Positions 40,647 to 49,306 are shown, counted from the stretch's first letter. The stretch: 64,000 nucleotides of DNA from Chlamydiota bacterium (GCA_013287985.1 JABDCT010000002.1:1-64000), one strand, 5' to 3'. The notes: a model not told the origin generated them from the letters alone. A program made the numbers and translations.

Positions 40647-41303
40647 CTACTTTTTTTTAAATAAAACGCACTGGTTCTTAAGAGATTTTTTCTTGAGCCA
40701 TTCACAATTCCTCATCAGAAAAGCGACAGCTTTGTTCTTTGAATCATAGTGGGCGTCGTTGAGCCAGATGTAGCCGCCCTGTTTCACTTTCGGGAAATAG
40801 AGCTCCACTTCGCGCAAACTAGCAGCGCTCCCGTCGACGTAGAGAAGGTCGATCGAACCATCGGCAAATTGGGCAGCCGCCTCTTCAAAACGCTGCGGTA
40901 TTGCTTTGCACCTGGACAACTGCTCCTTTTTAATCAAGGAAACGAACCCGCTGCGAATAGCCTTCATATCTACTTTTGACCACCAGTCGTGATCAGGTTC
41001 TCCGGGAGCAAAACTCTCTGCGGCTGCACTATTGTCCCATGCATCTATCGCATAAAGAACGCCCTTATGCTCATACTGTAGAGCGCGGGCGAGGGGAAAT
41101 GTCGTCGAACCGCCGAAAGCGCCGATCTCTACACAAATCTCCGGCTTATGCTCGTGGATGAAGTCCATGAGAAGACGGGCTTTTTCCGGACTGCACCAGC
41201 CAGCGATTTGAGGCAGTTTGCTGATCGTCTCGGATTGATAGGTCTCCCATGCTGGGATGAAGAGTAGAAGACTAAGGAGTTTGAACATCGGAAGGGCCAT
41301 CAT
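40647..41303 (-). CDS. Exported-type class I methyltransferase
   Basis: A 218-residue protein with a hydrophobic N-terminus (MFKLLSLLLFIPAWETYQ; starts possible at 41303, 41300 or 41288) that looks like a signal peptide, followed by a class I SAM-dependent fold of the Methyltransf_24 type: CVEIGAFGGSTTFPLARAL, YAIDAWDN, DLLYVDGSAA and GGYIWLNDAHYDS. SAM is not expected in the periplasm, so a signal peptide on such an enzyme is notable. The gene overlaps the upstream GT25 gene by 32 bases and shares its transcription unit. The acceptor is unknown. Confidence 0.78.
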   Translation of the reverse strand: MMALPMFKLLSLLLFIPAWETYQSETISKLPQIAGWCSPEKARLLMDFIHEHKPEICVEIGAFGGSTTFPLARALQYEHKGVLYAIDAWDNSAAAESFAPGEPDHDWWSKVDMKAIRSGFVSLIKKEQLSRCKAIPQRFEEAAAQFADGSIDLLYVDGSAASLREVELYFPKVKQGGYIWLNDAHYDSKNKAVAFLMRNCEWLKKKSLKNQCVLFKKK

Positions 41304-42174
41304 AATACGTGATAAGGGGAAATCTCAAACCATAGAGTTGAATATGGGGGACAATAGCGAGTTCATGGTCAAAAGGGATGAACATGCCGCGTGCTTTTTC
41401 AAAGTCGAGGATCTTCTTCATGCCTGAGCGCCGGATCACCATGGAATAGGTGCCGGTGCGATTGCCAATCTTGGCAAACTCTTCGCTGATTTTCTGTTTT
41501 TTGCCCAGCGCTTTGAGATCGAGGGAGAGATCGGGGCGCCAGAGATACCACAATTGGGAGGGAGAGTCTTGATTGCATTCTTGCGCTGTTCCATCGGTAT
41601 AGAGAATATCCCAGCCCGCTTTCCCGACGAGGGCGTCGAGTTTGTCGATGAGCGCTCCCAACTGGTGGGGGTCCCGTACAATGAGAAAATCATCTTCGAG
41701 CACCCAGATGGTTTCATACCCTGCGTCATAGGCATCCTGGAGAACGGAGAGGTGGCTCATAGTGCATCCAATGGCGCCGCGCGATGTCCAGCGGGAAAAA
41801 TAGCTCTTGCCCAAGCACTCTTCTCTTAAAAAGTCATAATCAAGCTGTCCCGATTCTTCTTCAGGGAAATGGATGACCCATCGATCTGCTTCCATCCCAG
41901 GGCGAAAAGTCATTCCAATCTCGGCTAGGGCTTGAGGGGAAAGATTCAATCCATAAACAGCTGAGAAACGGTAAGGCGTGATGTGATAGGGCTTCAGCTG
42001 AGATAGGGCTTTTTCCCATCTTTCGGGGCGTTTATCGAGATTGATGGTATAGATGTAGTCGATATTTTTGATCTGCTGTGTCTGAGGGGTTTTGTTCTCT
42101 GCGTGTTTAAAGTGCTTTTCAATCGATCCCCAACCACTCAGCGAAAAAAGAAGCAGAATAATAGTTTTTATCAT
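41272..42174 (-). CDS. Glycosyltransferase family 25 protein with signal peptide
   Basis: A GT25 (LPS beta-galactosyltransferase/collagen-glucosyltransferase type) domain: YIYTINLDKRPERWEKAL, FSAVYGLNL, GAIGCTMSHLSVLQDAY and the metal-binding VLEDDFLI. The ATG at 42174 gives MIKTIILLLFSLSGWGS, a probable signal peptide; a further start at 42192 is possible. GT25 enzymes use UDP-sugars, which are not found outside the cytosol, so an exported copy may act on host sugar nucleotides after secretion, or the N-terminus may be a membrane anchor. It is the middle gene of a leftward cluster of exported-type enzymes. Confidence 0.85.
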   Translation of the reverse strand: MIKTIILLLFSLSGWGSIEKHFKHAENKTPQTQQIKNIDYIYTINLDKRPERWEKALSQLKPYHITPYRFSAVYGLNLSPQALAEIGMTFRPGMEADRWVIHFPEEESGQLDYDFLREECLGKSYFSRWTSRGAIGCTMSHLSVLQDAYDAGYETIWVLEDDFLIVRDPHQLGALIDKLDALVGKAGWDILYTDGTAQECNQDSPSQLWYLWRPDLSLDLKALGKKQKISEEFAKIGNRTGTYSMVIRRSGMKKILDFEKARGMFIPFDHELAIVPHIQLYGLRFPLITYYDGPSDVQTP

Positions 42175-42207
42175 AGAGGAATAAATTAGCAAATAACGCT
42201 CTATTTT

Positions 42208-42810
42208 CTAAAGTGCGTCTTTGACGAGCTGTGAGAGTTCCGCTTGGAGTTTAGTGTCAATGAGCTTTCCCTTTTCGTCGAATGCAGTGAAGGCATTTGG
42301 CACGGTCACCTGTTTGGCGATGACATTTCCTCCCACAGCTTCGATAATGCTGCGCAGATGGACGAGAGTTCTAGCGCCGCCGCCGGGGCCCGGTGAGGCG
42401 CTCATGATGCCAAACTTCTTTCCTTTGAACGCGTCGCGCGAAGAGCCGCTCGCTTCTGTGCGCGAAGCCCAGTCGATAGCGTTTTTGAGCACTGCCGGCA
42501 GCGAGCTATTATACTCCGGAGAGGCGATTAGGATTGTCTGACTCTGGATCATCAAATTGCGCAGCTGTTTGGCCTTGGCGGGCATGCCATCTTTGGCTTC
42601 GAGATCGCCATCGTAAAAGGGCATCCCATAGTCTCTAAGATCGATGACTGTGACATCGGCCTTTTGCTCACGTGCGAGGCGAGCCGCTTCGTTAATCAGC
42701 TTTTTATTTACAGAATCTTGCCTGGTACTCCCTGCAAAAAGGAGGACTTTGTTTTCAGCAGAAAAGACTGCTGTAGATGTTAAAGTGAAAATAAGGAATA
42801 AATATCGCAT
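42208..42810 (-). CDS. NADPH-dependent FMN reductase with signal peptide
   Basis: A flavodoxin-like oxidoreductase of about 200 residues: NKVLLFAGSTRQDSVNKKL, VIDLRDYGMPFYDGD, and SPEYNSSLPAVLKNAIDWAS, the standard ChrR/ArsH-type FMN reductase motifs. Starting at 42810 gives MRYLFLIFTLTSTAVFSAEN, a clear signal peptide with an Ala-x-Ala-like site; an earlier start at 42852 would overlap the divergent gene. Most relatives are cytosolic. It heads the leftward cluster. Confidence 0.85.
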   Translation of the reverse strand: MRYLFLIFTLTSTAVFSAENKVLLFAGSTRQDSVNKKLINEAARLAREQKADVTVIDLRDYGMPFYDGDLEAKDGMPAKAKQLRNLMIQSQTILIASPEYNSSLPAVLKNAIDWASRTEASGSSRDAFKGKKFGIMSASPGPGGGARTLVHLRSIIEAVGGNVIAKQVTVPNAFTAFDEKGKLIDTKLQAELSQLVKDAL

Positions 42811-42836
42811 AGCATCGAGGATACCTCTTTGCACAG

Positions 42837-43502
42837 GTGTTGAAAAGAGCAAAAATTATTATGATATGTGTACTTCCATTTCTCCTTTTCTCAGGATTCT
42901 TATGGGAAAATAAAAATTACTGTATCAAGAAAAATTACACATCAAGAGCGCATTATACCCATTACGATGATAGAGAATGCAAAGACGAATACCAAGATGA
43001 AGTCTATGCGACCGCCGCAGAAATTGTATACGAGAATGGATTCAAAAATATCTTCGATGTTGGCTGTGGATCCGGTTATAAATTGGTAAAATATTTTGAT
43101 GGCCTTGATACGTTAGGTTGCGAGATTCAGCCCACTTTTGACTTCTTGCTTCACGCCTATCCCCATAAAAAATGGATGCTAAGCGACTTTAGTTGCCCTT
43201 ACCCTGCAAGAGAGAGGGATCTAATCATCTGTTCTGACGTCATTGAGCATCTCATTGATCCCGATCTACTTCTCAATTGGATCGATCAAATAGACTTCAA
43301 ATACCTTGTCATTTCAACACCTGATCGCGACAAGCTTCCTCTAGCCGGGCAGTCGGGCCCGCCTATAAATCCCGCGCATATCAGAGAATGGAGCTTTGCT
43401 GAATTTGAAGAGTATCTGAGCCGTTATTTTCACATTGTGCGCCATTTTCACCATGAGAGAAGCGGTGACGGTCAGATCATAATTGCTACCAAACGCTCCT
43501 AG
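42837..43502 (+). CDS. Exported-type class I methyltransferase
   Basis: A 221-residue protein. The hydrophobic N-terminus (IIMICVLPFLLFSGFLW) is a probable signal or anchor, followed by a methyltransferase fold: IFDVGCGSGYKLVKYFDG, LGCEIQPTFDFLL, DLIICSDVIEHLIDPDLLL and VISTPDRDKL. It is divergent from the FMN reductase and overlaps the convergent NTT gene by four bases. It is a second methyltransferase with an export-like N-terminus within 2.5 kb. The acceptor is unknown. Confidence 0.8.
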   Translation: MLKRAKIIMICVLPFLLFSGFLWENKNYCIKKNYTSRAHYTHYDDRECKDEYQDEVYATAAEIVYENGFKNIFDVGCGSGYKLVKYFDGLDTLGCEIQPTFDFLLHAYPHKKWMLSDFSCPYPARERDLIICSDVIEHLIDPDLLLNWIDQIDFKYLVISTPDRDKLPLAGQSGPPINPAHIREWSFAEFEEYLSRYFHIVRHFHHERSGDGQIIIATKRS

Positions 43503-44872
43503 CAGACCACCTTTTTCTCATCGATAGCGCGCTTAAATGTCCTACCAAGGAAAAGGGCAGTGACTAGCCAAAATGCCAGCAGGGGAAACCCTATGGCCCC
43601 GCTGAGCATCAGGTAGTGAGCCCTTCCAGCCACTGCGCCAAAGGCCGATTGAAGAGGGGAGAGGAGCATGTTGAAGAGCGATCCCGCCTCTTTGGAGCTA
43701 CGCGAACCGAATGTTTCGATCCACGCCTGTGCTTTAAAGCGCACATCCGGAGTCGTCGGGATGTAGAGCTGTTTGAGCGCCGGGCCATTCAGGGCGTAGT
43801 TGATCGCTTTAGACCCTACCATCAAGATGAAGAGGAAGGTCAAGCTATCAAGCGTCAAGAAGCCGAATAGAGCAAGACCTACAATGACGGGCATAGCAGC
43901 AAGAGCCGTTCCGACGCCGAGATAACGGGTCACATTGCTGATCCCGAGCAAGAGGCAGGAGAGCGAGACGATATTCACACTCGAAGCATAGAGGCTCAAG
44001 TAGTGGCTGAGCGCTACTCCAGAGTACTCTGCTCCAGCCGCCACCTTGAAGTTGAAGTCGAAGATCGTGACGACCACTTCATAGATGAAGTTAGCCGCAA
44101 AAATCCCCAAGAGATAGCGATGCTTGAGCATGAGCTTGAGGCCCTCCAGGAAGCCGGGCTCCTGTTTTGTCTCCTCCTTTTTCTCATTTTTGCCGTGAAA
44201 GGAGGTCAAGAGATGCTTGGGCGTTGCTTTGAGGAAGTAGGCGACGGTCGGGATGATAAGAAGGGTAAGCGCCCCTAAGCATGCCATCGATAGAGCATCC
44301 GTTGCAAGGCCCAGGCGATGGGGCAGTCCTCCGATGCTATAGGGAAGAATGATACCGCCCGTCTGGCCTAGAGCAACGACGAGAGGAAAGCCGCGCTTTG
44401 CCGGTGTGGGTTCTGTCGTATCGGAAGCAAAGGCCCAGAACAGCGCTACGACAAGCGAGCCAAAGCTCTCTACAAACACATACCAGACATAGCCAATCAC
44501 ATGGGTCAGAAGCGATGGAAGAGGGGAGTTGTCGATTTGTGCAATGAGCATGAGGGCGCTGAAGCAGAGAATAGCGATGCCATAGAAGGTCGGTAGGATG
44601 ACGAGCATTTTTTCGCGGGATTTGCGCTCGAGGAGCTTCGTGTAAAACATGACCAGCGGGAGAAGACAGATCACCGAAACCGTTTTGGCGTAGGGGAGGT
44701 GGAGCTTGTCGACGAGTTGGATGAAAATCGCATCTTTAAGGGGACGGAGCGTCCAGTAGACGCCGATAATCAGGGCAAAGATCAGTCCCATGCGCAGGAA
44801 TTTTTTAAACTCCTCGCGTTCGAAATCTCCAAAATTAAAGCGACAGATGCGTTGAAAAATATTTATGAACAT
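43499..44872 (-). CDS. ATP/ADP translocase-type nucleotide transporter (NTT family)
   Basis: A 457-residue inner-membrane carrier with about 11-12 helices. N-terminal hallmarks are GVYWTLRPLKDAIFIQLV and later LFWAFASDTTEPTPAKRGF; the C-terminal half has SKAINYALNGPALKQLYIPT and KAQAWIETFGSRSSKEAGS, all typical of the NTT family found in chlamydiae, rickettsiae and plastids. Members exchange ATP for ADP, or import nucleotides or NAD. It is somewhat shorter than the usual 500-530 residues, and its exact substrate cannot be read off. It is divergent from a LysR gene 90 bases away, which may control it. This gene is among the best signs of an energy-parasitic chlamydial host. Confidence 0.93.
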   Translation of the reverse strand: MFINIFQRICRFNFGDFEREEFKKFLRMGLIFALIIGVYWTLRPLKDAIFIQLVDKLHLPYAKTVSVICLLPLVMFYTKLLERKSREKMLVILPTFYGIAILCFSALMLIAQIDNSPLPSLLTHVIGYVWYVFVESFGSLVVALFWAFASDTTEPTPAKRGFPLVVALGQTGGIILPYSIGGLPHRLGLATDALSMACLGALTLLIIPTVAYFLKATPKHLLTSFHGKNEKKEETKQEPGFLEGLKLMLKHRYLLGIFAANFIYEVVVTIFDFNFKVAAGAEYSGVALSHYLSLYASSVNIVSLSCLLLGISNVTRYLGVGTALAAMPVIVGLALFGFLTLDSLTFLFILMVGSKAINYALNGPALKQLYIPTTPDVRFKAQAWIETFGSRSSKEAGSLFNMLLSPLQSAFGAVAGRAHYLMLSGAIGFPLLAFWLVTALFLGRTFKRAIDEKKVVC

Positions 44873-44962
44873 ATGGACCTATTCTCCTATAAGCCCCAGT
44901 ATAGGTGAATTGTTTTATATTTGTATTGTCGATATAATTGAATTTCTAAATCGAGAAAACAG

Positions 44963-45781
44963 ATGAAAAACTTAAGCGATCTGCGCGTTGCCGACCTTGA
45001 ACTCTTTATAACGGCCGCTCATTTGAAAAATCTGGGCCGTGCAGCGCTGCTCCATCATCTGAGTCAAAGCGCTGCGAGCGCCGCGATCCAGCGTGTTGAA
45101 GCTGCATTCGGACAGGCGCTTTGCGCGCACGAGAGGCGCCAATTTCGCCTGACGAGAGAGGGGACGCTTCTTCTCGAGCGCGCCGAAAGCTGGCTCAAAG
45201 CCCTCCACGAGACCGTTGCAGCGGAAGAGGCTCCGCCTTTGCGGCTCGTCACGACGCATGCGATTGCGCGCATAGCTGTTCCTGCTGTATTGCCTCTTGA
45301 TCTCAAACTCATGCGCCCCGACAGCGCCTACGCTGCGGTTTTGCGCGATGAGGCGGACATCGCCCTTGTGCTCGACAATGCGCCATGGGAGGGGGTAGTG
45401 ACAACGGAAGTGGGGAGAGGTTGTTTTCAGCTCTATTCCAGAGTGAAAGATGCGCCTGTATGTCCTGTGCTTCTACCGGAGGATCAGCTCGAAGTGCTTG
45501 CTCTGCAGCAGCGCTGGAGTGCCGCGGAAGCGCTTGTGATTAAAGCGCGTATTCCCAGCTGGTCGCTGATAGCAGATATCTGTGCGCGTTCTTCAGAAGT
45601 GGGATTTCTTCCCGATTTTTTAGCAGAAGATCTCTATCCTGTATCCTGGCAGCCGGCACCTTCTGCCTATCGCGTCCTTGCTCTTTACCGCCGGCCCACG
45701 CCTAGTTTTCAGATGCGCCTCGATATATGGCTGCAAAAATGGCGTGAAATATTCATGAGAGTTTCTGATAGTACTCTTTAA
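44963..45781 (+). CDS. LysR-family transcriptional regulator
   Basis: A 272-residue regulator: N-terminal helix-turn-helix (LRVADLELFITAAHLKNLGR, HHLSQSAASAAIQRVE), a linker helix, then a shortened effector domain. The domain lacks some strands, so the protein is about 25 residues below the LysR norm. It is transcribed away from the NTT gene with a 90-base AT-rich gap between them, the classical arrangement of a LysR gene and its target. Its 3' end overlaps the coiled-coil gene on the other strand by 29 bases. Confidence 0.85.
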   Translation: MKNLSDLRVADLELFITAAHLKNLGRAALLHHLSQSAASAAIQRVEAAFGQALCAHERRQFRLTREGTLLLERAESWLKALHETVAAEEAPPLRLVTTHAIARIAVPAVLPLDLKLMRPDSAYAAVLRDEADIALVLDNAPWEGVVTTEVGRGCFQLYSRVKDAPVCPVLLPEDQLEVLALQQRWSAAEALVIKARIPSWSLIADICARSSEVGFLPDFLAEDLYPVSWQPAPSAYRVLALYRRPTPSFQMRLDIWLQKWREIFMRVSDSTL

Positions 45782-46394
45782 ATGAAACTTTGACAACTTC
45801 GTCAGCTTCTTCCCTAAAGCGCGCCTTAAATGCGTATTCTGCGTTAGATAATTGACCTTTCGTAAAGCTCAATCTTCCTTGAAGAGTGGCCTCTTTTTTA
45901 GTGAGAAGTTCGACTTTATCGAGTAATTCAGTGAGGGTCTTTTTTGTTTCCGCTGTGCGGGGGTTTTTAAGCAAGATCTCTGCCTGCAAGATAAGTTTGT
46001 TTTTTTCTCCGCCGACTCTAAAAAGCTCGGTGCTTACAGAAAACACATCTTGAGCGCAGCTTTGCACGCTTTCTTGGAGGGTTTTCAATTCTTTGACTTT
46101 GCTTTGCTGTTCGGGAGTCTTTTTGCACTGGATGATCGATTCAGAGCATTTTTGGATTCTCTTCTGAAATGTGCTCAGTGTTCCTTTGATGATTCCAATA
46201 TCTCGGCCCTCAAAAGGGTTGCTGCTCCGAAAAGTATCGACCTGTAAAGATAGATCTGCAATCGAGTCTTTAAGTGCATCGACATACTCGATCAACTCAC
46301 CGGACACTTCGCCATGCCGAATGGCGGTTTCTACACCCAATAGCCGAAATTCTTTTTCTGCAACTGAAGCCCCTAATTCTTTAATTCCACCCAT
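45753..46394 (-). CDS. Hypothetical coiled-coil protein
   Basis: A 213-residue helical protein with long heptad stretches (ELIEYVDALKDSIADLSLQV; ELLDKVELLTKKEATLQGRL), no signal peptide and no known motif. The start at 46394 follows AGGAG. The leader is AT-only over about 40 bases (TTATTATAAAATAATAATTA on the minus strand), like that of the gene at 38070. The function is unknown; it could be a structural, chaperone or secreted protein. Confidence 0.68.
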   Translation of the reverse strand: MGGIKELGASVAEKEFRLLGVETAIRHGEVSGELIEYVDALKDSIADLSLQVDTFRSSNPFEGRDIGIIKGTLSTFQKRIQKCSESIIQCKKTPEQQSKVKELKTLQESVQSCAQDVFSVSTELFRVGGEKNKLILQAEILLKNPRTAETKKTLTELLDKVELLTKKEATLQGRLSFTKGQLSNAEYAFKARFREEADEVVKVSFKEYYQKLS

Positions 46395-46501
46395 AATTAT
46401 CTCCTTATTATAATTATTATTTTATAATAAAAAGTATATAAAGTAAATATTAATTAGTCGAGAGTAATTACATTAAGTATTTGAAAAAGAGGGGGTTATG
46501 A

Positions 46502-46523
46502 AAGGGGCTTATTTGAGCCCCTT
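46502..46523 (-). terminator. Hairpin downstream of the 46538 gene
   Basis: Eight-base arms AAGGGGCT (46502-46509) and AGCCCCTT (46516-46523) with a six-base loop. A second small stem (GGGG-tttaa-CCCC, 46532-46544) overlaps the stop codon. The T-run on the minus strand is short, so termination may be weak. Confidence 0.5.
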
Positions 46524-46537
46524 AAAAGAATAGGGGT

Positions 46538-47185
46538 TTAACCCCAAATAATCTGCTCAACTTCTTGTAGCTCGTTTTTCTTGAACTCCAATACAGTCAT
46601 AAGGCTATCGAGTTGTTTTACCACGTCGAGGTCTATCACCTTTTCTACACTGTTTTTACCGGATTTCACCATATTATCAATTTGAATTGCTTGATCCGCC
46701 GCTGGACGAGTTGCCATAACTCTTACTGGGGATTGGTCGGGCTGACCTACCATTTTGGTTTTTGTAGCATAAATAGTATAAGCAGCCATAACGTTTATGT
46801 GCTCGATGGTGCGTTGTGGGAGCTGATTGCCGTAAGGCCCTGAAGTTGAATAACGGATAAGAGCTCCAGGTTCATCACTTCTTTTACGTTTATTAGTTGA
46901 AGCTGCTTCAAAGAGAGAGTGTATGCGTTGCTGATATATTTTCCCCAGATTTGCAACGGTTACTATTTTTGCGAGCTGTTCCTTACTCACGTTCTTCGTT
47001 GTCACTTTAGGTAATAGCATGCCTTGAGGCAATGTCTCATGCGTGCATGTAATACCTGAGTAGATCTCATTTTTAGAGTCTTTTTCGAGCGTGTGTGTGA
47101 ACACGAGATCCAGCGAGGGAATTGCTACCCTCTCTTCAATTATGCCGTTTACTGGTGGGAAACTGTAATGCGTTGCTATTGCCAT
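46538..47185 (-). CDS. Hypothetical protein
   Basis: A 215-residue soluble protein starting seven bases after AAGGAG. The first half is beta-rich (ATHYSFPPVNGIIEERVAIP) and the second half helical, ending QEVEQIIWG. A basic KRKRSDEP stretch near residue 100 resembles a eukaryotic nuclear-localisation signal, but such short motifs occur by chance. I do not recognise a family. The gene's upstream region is bounded by the palindromic element at 47226, which may have brought or removed regulatory sequence. Confidence 0.65.
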   Translation of the reverse strand: MAIATHYSFPPVNGIIEERVAIPSLDLVFTHTLEKDSKNEIYSGITCTHETLPQGMLLPKVTTKNVSKEQLAKIVTVANLGKIYQQRIHSLFEAASTNKRKRSDEPGALIRYSTSGPYGNQLPQRTIEHINVMAAYTIYATKTKMVGQPDQSPVRVMATRPAADQAIQIDNMVKSGKNSVEKVIDLDVVKQLDSLMTVLEFKKNELQEVEQIIWG

Positions 47186-47225
47186 ATTTCTCCTTTATAT
47201 AATTACATGAAAATCTACAGAACTA

Positions 47226-47385
47226 GGGCGTGTCGCTAATTGCTAAAGAGTGCTGTTTTGGGTCTTTTTGGGGGCATTTTCGCTGCATTTCTTGGCCTAC
47301 TTTTCAAGTATGGTCCAAGATATGCAGCGAAAATGCCCCAAAAAATCCCTCAAAAATCACTTTTTTATCAATTGACGACACGCCC
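47226..47385. repeat. 160-bp MITE-like inverted repeat with TA flanks
   Basis: Long inverted arms of about 72 bases each start GGGCGTGTCG (47226) and end CGACACGCCC (47385). The ends are flanked by TA on both sides (47224-47225 and 47386-47387). A TA target duplication and GGGCGTG-type ends fit a non-autonomous element of an IS630/Tc1-mariner-like transposase, none of which is encoded here. The arms differ at about a dozen positions, so the insertion is not recent. Confidence 0.8.
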
Positions 47386-47389
47386 TAAT

Positions 47390-47917
47390 CTAAGCGGGCT
47401 TGAGCGTTTCCATATGCCATGAATGGTCGATCAGGCGGAACAGGAGTCGTGTGCTTTTGAAGTAATCCTCTTCGTTCGGCTCTAAGAGTTCCCACGAGCG
47501 CGGCTGGGCTAAAATAATCCCAAAGGAGGGGGGAATAGCGTGGGTCGTGCCAGGAGATGCTCTTAGATAGTTGCTCTGCCACTCTTCGGGCATCTTTTCC
47601 CAATATTTTATCGCGCATACGGGGTCGCTGTGGTAGGTCTTTAGTTCCACGGTGCCTTCTGCAACGAGCTGGCCGGACGACAGGTTCAAAAAGCAGGCGG
47701 AGAAGTGGGGATTGTGCTGCAGATCGCGCCACTTGCGCGTTTCTGTGCGCGAGAGAAGTACAAGTTGGCCTTTTGACGTGATGTCGTAGAGCTTCATCGT
47801 TCTCAAGTGGGGGTGGTTGTTATCGGATGTCGCGACTTGGATGTAGAGTTCTTCCTCAGGAAATGAGAACCAGGAGGTGAGCTTTTCTTGGATTTGTGCG
47901 GGGAGAGCGTGCGGCAT
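47390..47917 (-). CDS. Pyridoxamine 5'-phosphate oxidase-like flavoprotein
   Basis: A 175-residue protein of the PNPOx-like split-barrel fold: LYIQVATSDNNHPHLRTMKL, QLVLLSRTETRKWRDLQHNP and HFSACFLNL, then the C-terminal FKSTRLLFRLIDHSWHMETL. It resembles the PdxH family but lacks the full C-terminal substrate block, so I call it PNPOx-like rather than PdxH. It probably binds FMN. The stop codon (47390-47392) lies three bases beyond the TA flank of the palindromic element. The amino acid permease gene is immediately upstream (three-base gap), so both form one unit. Confidence 0.82.
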   Translation of the reverse strand: MPHALPAQIQEKLTSWFSFPEEELYIQVATSDNNHPHLRTMKLYDITSKGQLVLLSRTETRKWRDLQHNPHFSACFLNLSSGQLVAEGTVELKTYHSDPVCAIKYWEKMPEEWQSNYLRASPGTTHAIPPSFGIILAQPRSWELLEPNEEDYFKSTRLLFRLIDHSWHMETLKPA

Positions 47918-47920
47918 AGT

Positions 47921-49306
47921 TTATCTCCTGCTCCTGGTTTTTGCTTGATAGAGAAATAAGAGAAAGAGCGGGCTGATCGTCAGCACGTTCCCGATTGAGA
48001 TCATAGTTAAGTAGCGAAGAGGCGTACCGATGTTCACGTTGTCAGGCGGGAAGAAGCTGACCGTGATCGTCGTCAAGCAGCCGATCATTCCCAGAAGAGA
48101 AACGGTCCAAAGGCCCATCTGTTTTCCGGGAATTCTAAAGGCGTTTGCGCGTTTAGTGTGCGAGTAGTGCAGGCGGATGCAGGCGCAGAACATGAGGATG
48201 TACATGATCATGTAGAGTTCGGTACTCAGCGCGGTTAAGAACCAGTAGAAGCCATTGACGCTCGGTTGCAGGAGAAAGATCAGCGAGAAGAGGCTGACGA
48301 TGATCGCTTGGGCAAAGAGAATGTTGTATGCGACACCGGCTCTGTTTTTGCGCGAGAAAAAGGCGGGGAGAAAGCCGAACTCGGCAGCGTGCAAAAGGCC
48401 TTTTGCGGGCGAAATGAGCCAGTTGATCATCATCCCGACCGAACCGATCACGATCGAAAGAGTGAGGATGGGCGTCAGCGGTGTCAGTCCAAAAGCGCTA
48501 AAAAAGCTGCTGAAAAGTTGCATCACGCCGGCGATCAAGCTGATCTCTTTTTCAGGGACGACAAAAGCGATTGAAAGCGATCCGAGCAGCATCGACAGGA
48601 AGATGAAGAGGCTTGCCAGAAGGACTGCTCTGGGGAAGTTGCGTTGCGGATTGCGGATGTCGTTGACGTGCACTCCGGAGAGCTCCATCCCTAAAAAGGA
48701 GGCCATGATCGCAATGAGCGAGACCCAACTTGTCGTTGAGGTGAGGGGAGGGATGAAATTGCTGCTGCTGAGATGGATTTGCAGCGGTTCTCCTTTAAAC
48801 ACCCAGATTGCCCCCAGGCCGATTAACAGGAGAAGCGGCAGGATCGTGCCAATAGTTGCGAAGATATTATTGATGAGAGCGGAAACGTGGAGGCCTTTCA
48901 GATTGAGGAGGGTCAGCCCCCAGAAAATGATGAGAGTGATCGAAACGAGATAGGCTTTATCCTGAGCAAGATCGGGATGCACGAGGTAGGCCAGCGTCCC
49001 GGCAATGAACAGAAGCATGCTCGGGAACCAGACCATCGTATTGATCCACTGGAGCCAGATCGCCACCATCGCCCACTTCTGGCCAAATGCTTTATCGACC
49101 CAGTGATAGACTCCGCCTTTTTCAGGAAATGCGGCAGAAAGTTCTGCAGCGGCAAATGCGGTGGGAATGAGGAAGACGATTGCCGCAAAAATAAAGAAGA
49201 AGGGGAGCGAGCTTCCAAAAAGAGCGGCAGCGGACAAATTCCTAATGCTGTCGATCGAAGCGATGATGAGAACGACAAGTGAAATGAAGGAAATCTTTTT
49301 AGTCAT
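47921..49306 (-). CDS. APC-superfamily amino acid permease
   Basis: A 461-residue membrane protein with about 12 helices: ISLVVLIIASIDSIRNLSAA in helix 1, AELSAAFPEKGGVYHWVDKAFG in helices 2-3, then ALINNIFATIGTILPLLLLI. It belongs to the glutamate:GABA-antiporter/GadC-like part of the APC superfamily. The substrate is not determined. It is the first gene of a leftward unit with the PNPOx-like gene, and is divergent from cyoA. Confidence 0.87.
   Translation of the reverse strand: MTKKISFISLVVLIIASIDSIRNLSAAALFGSSLPFFFIFAAIVFLIPTAFAAAELSAAFPEKGGVYHWVDKAFGQKWAMVAIWLQWINTMVWFPSMLLFIAGTLAYLVHPDLAQDKAYLVSITLIIFWGLTLLNLKGLHVSALINNIFATIGTILPLLLLIGLGAIWVFKGEPLQIHLSSSNFIPPLTSTTSWVSLIAIMASFLGMELSGVHVNDIRNPQRNFPRAVLLASLFIFLSMLLGSLSIAFVVPEKEISLIAGVMQLFSSFFSAFGLTPLTPILTLSIVIGSVGMMINWLISPAKGLLHAAEFGFLPAFFSRKNRAGVAYNILFAQAIIVSLFSLIFLLQPSVNGFYWFLTALSTELYMIMYILMFCACIRLHYSHTKRANAFRIPGKQMGLWTVSLLGMIGCLTTITVSFFPPDNVNIGTPLRYLTMISIGNVLTISPLFLLFLYQAKTRSRR

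Noticed and set aside
48255-48953. 232-codon plus-strand frame
   Set aside because: Antisense to the amino acid permease, whose helices and start are clear on the minus strand.
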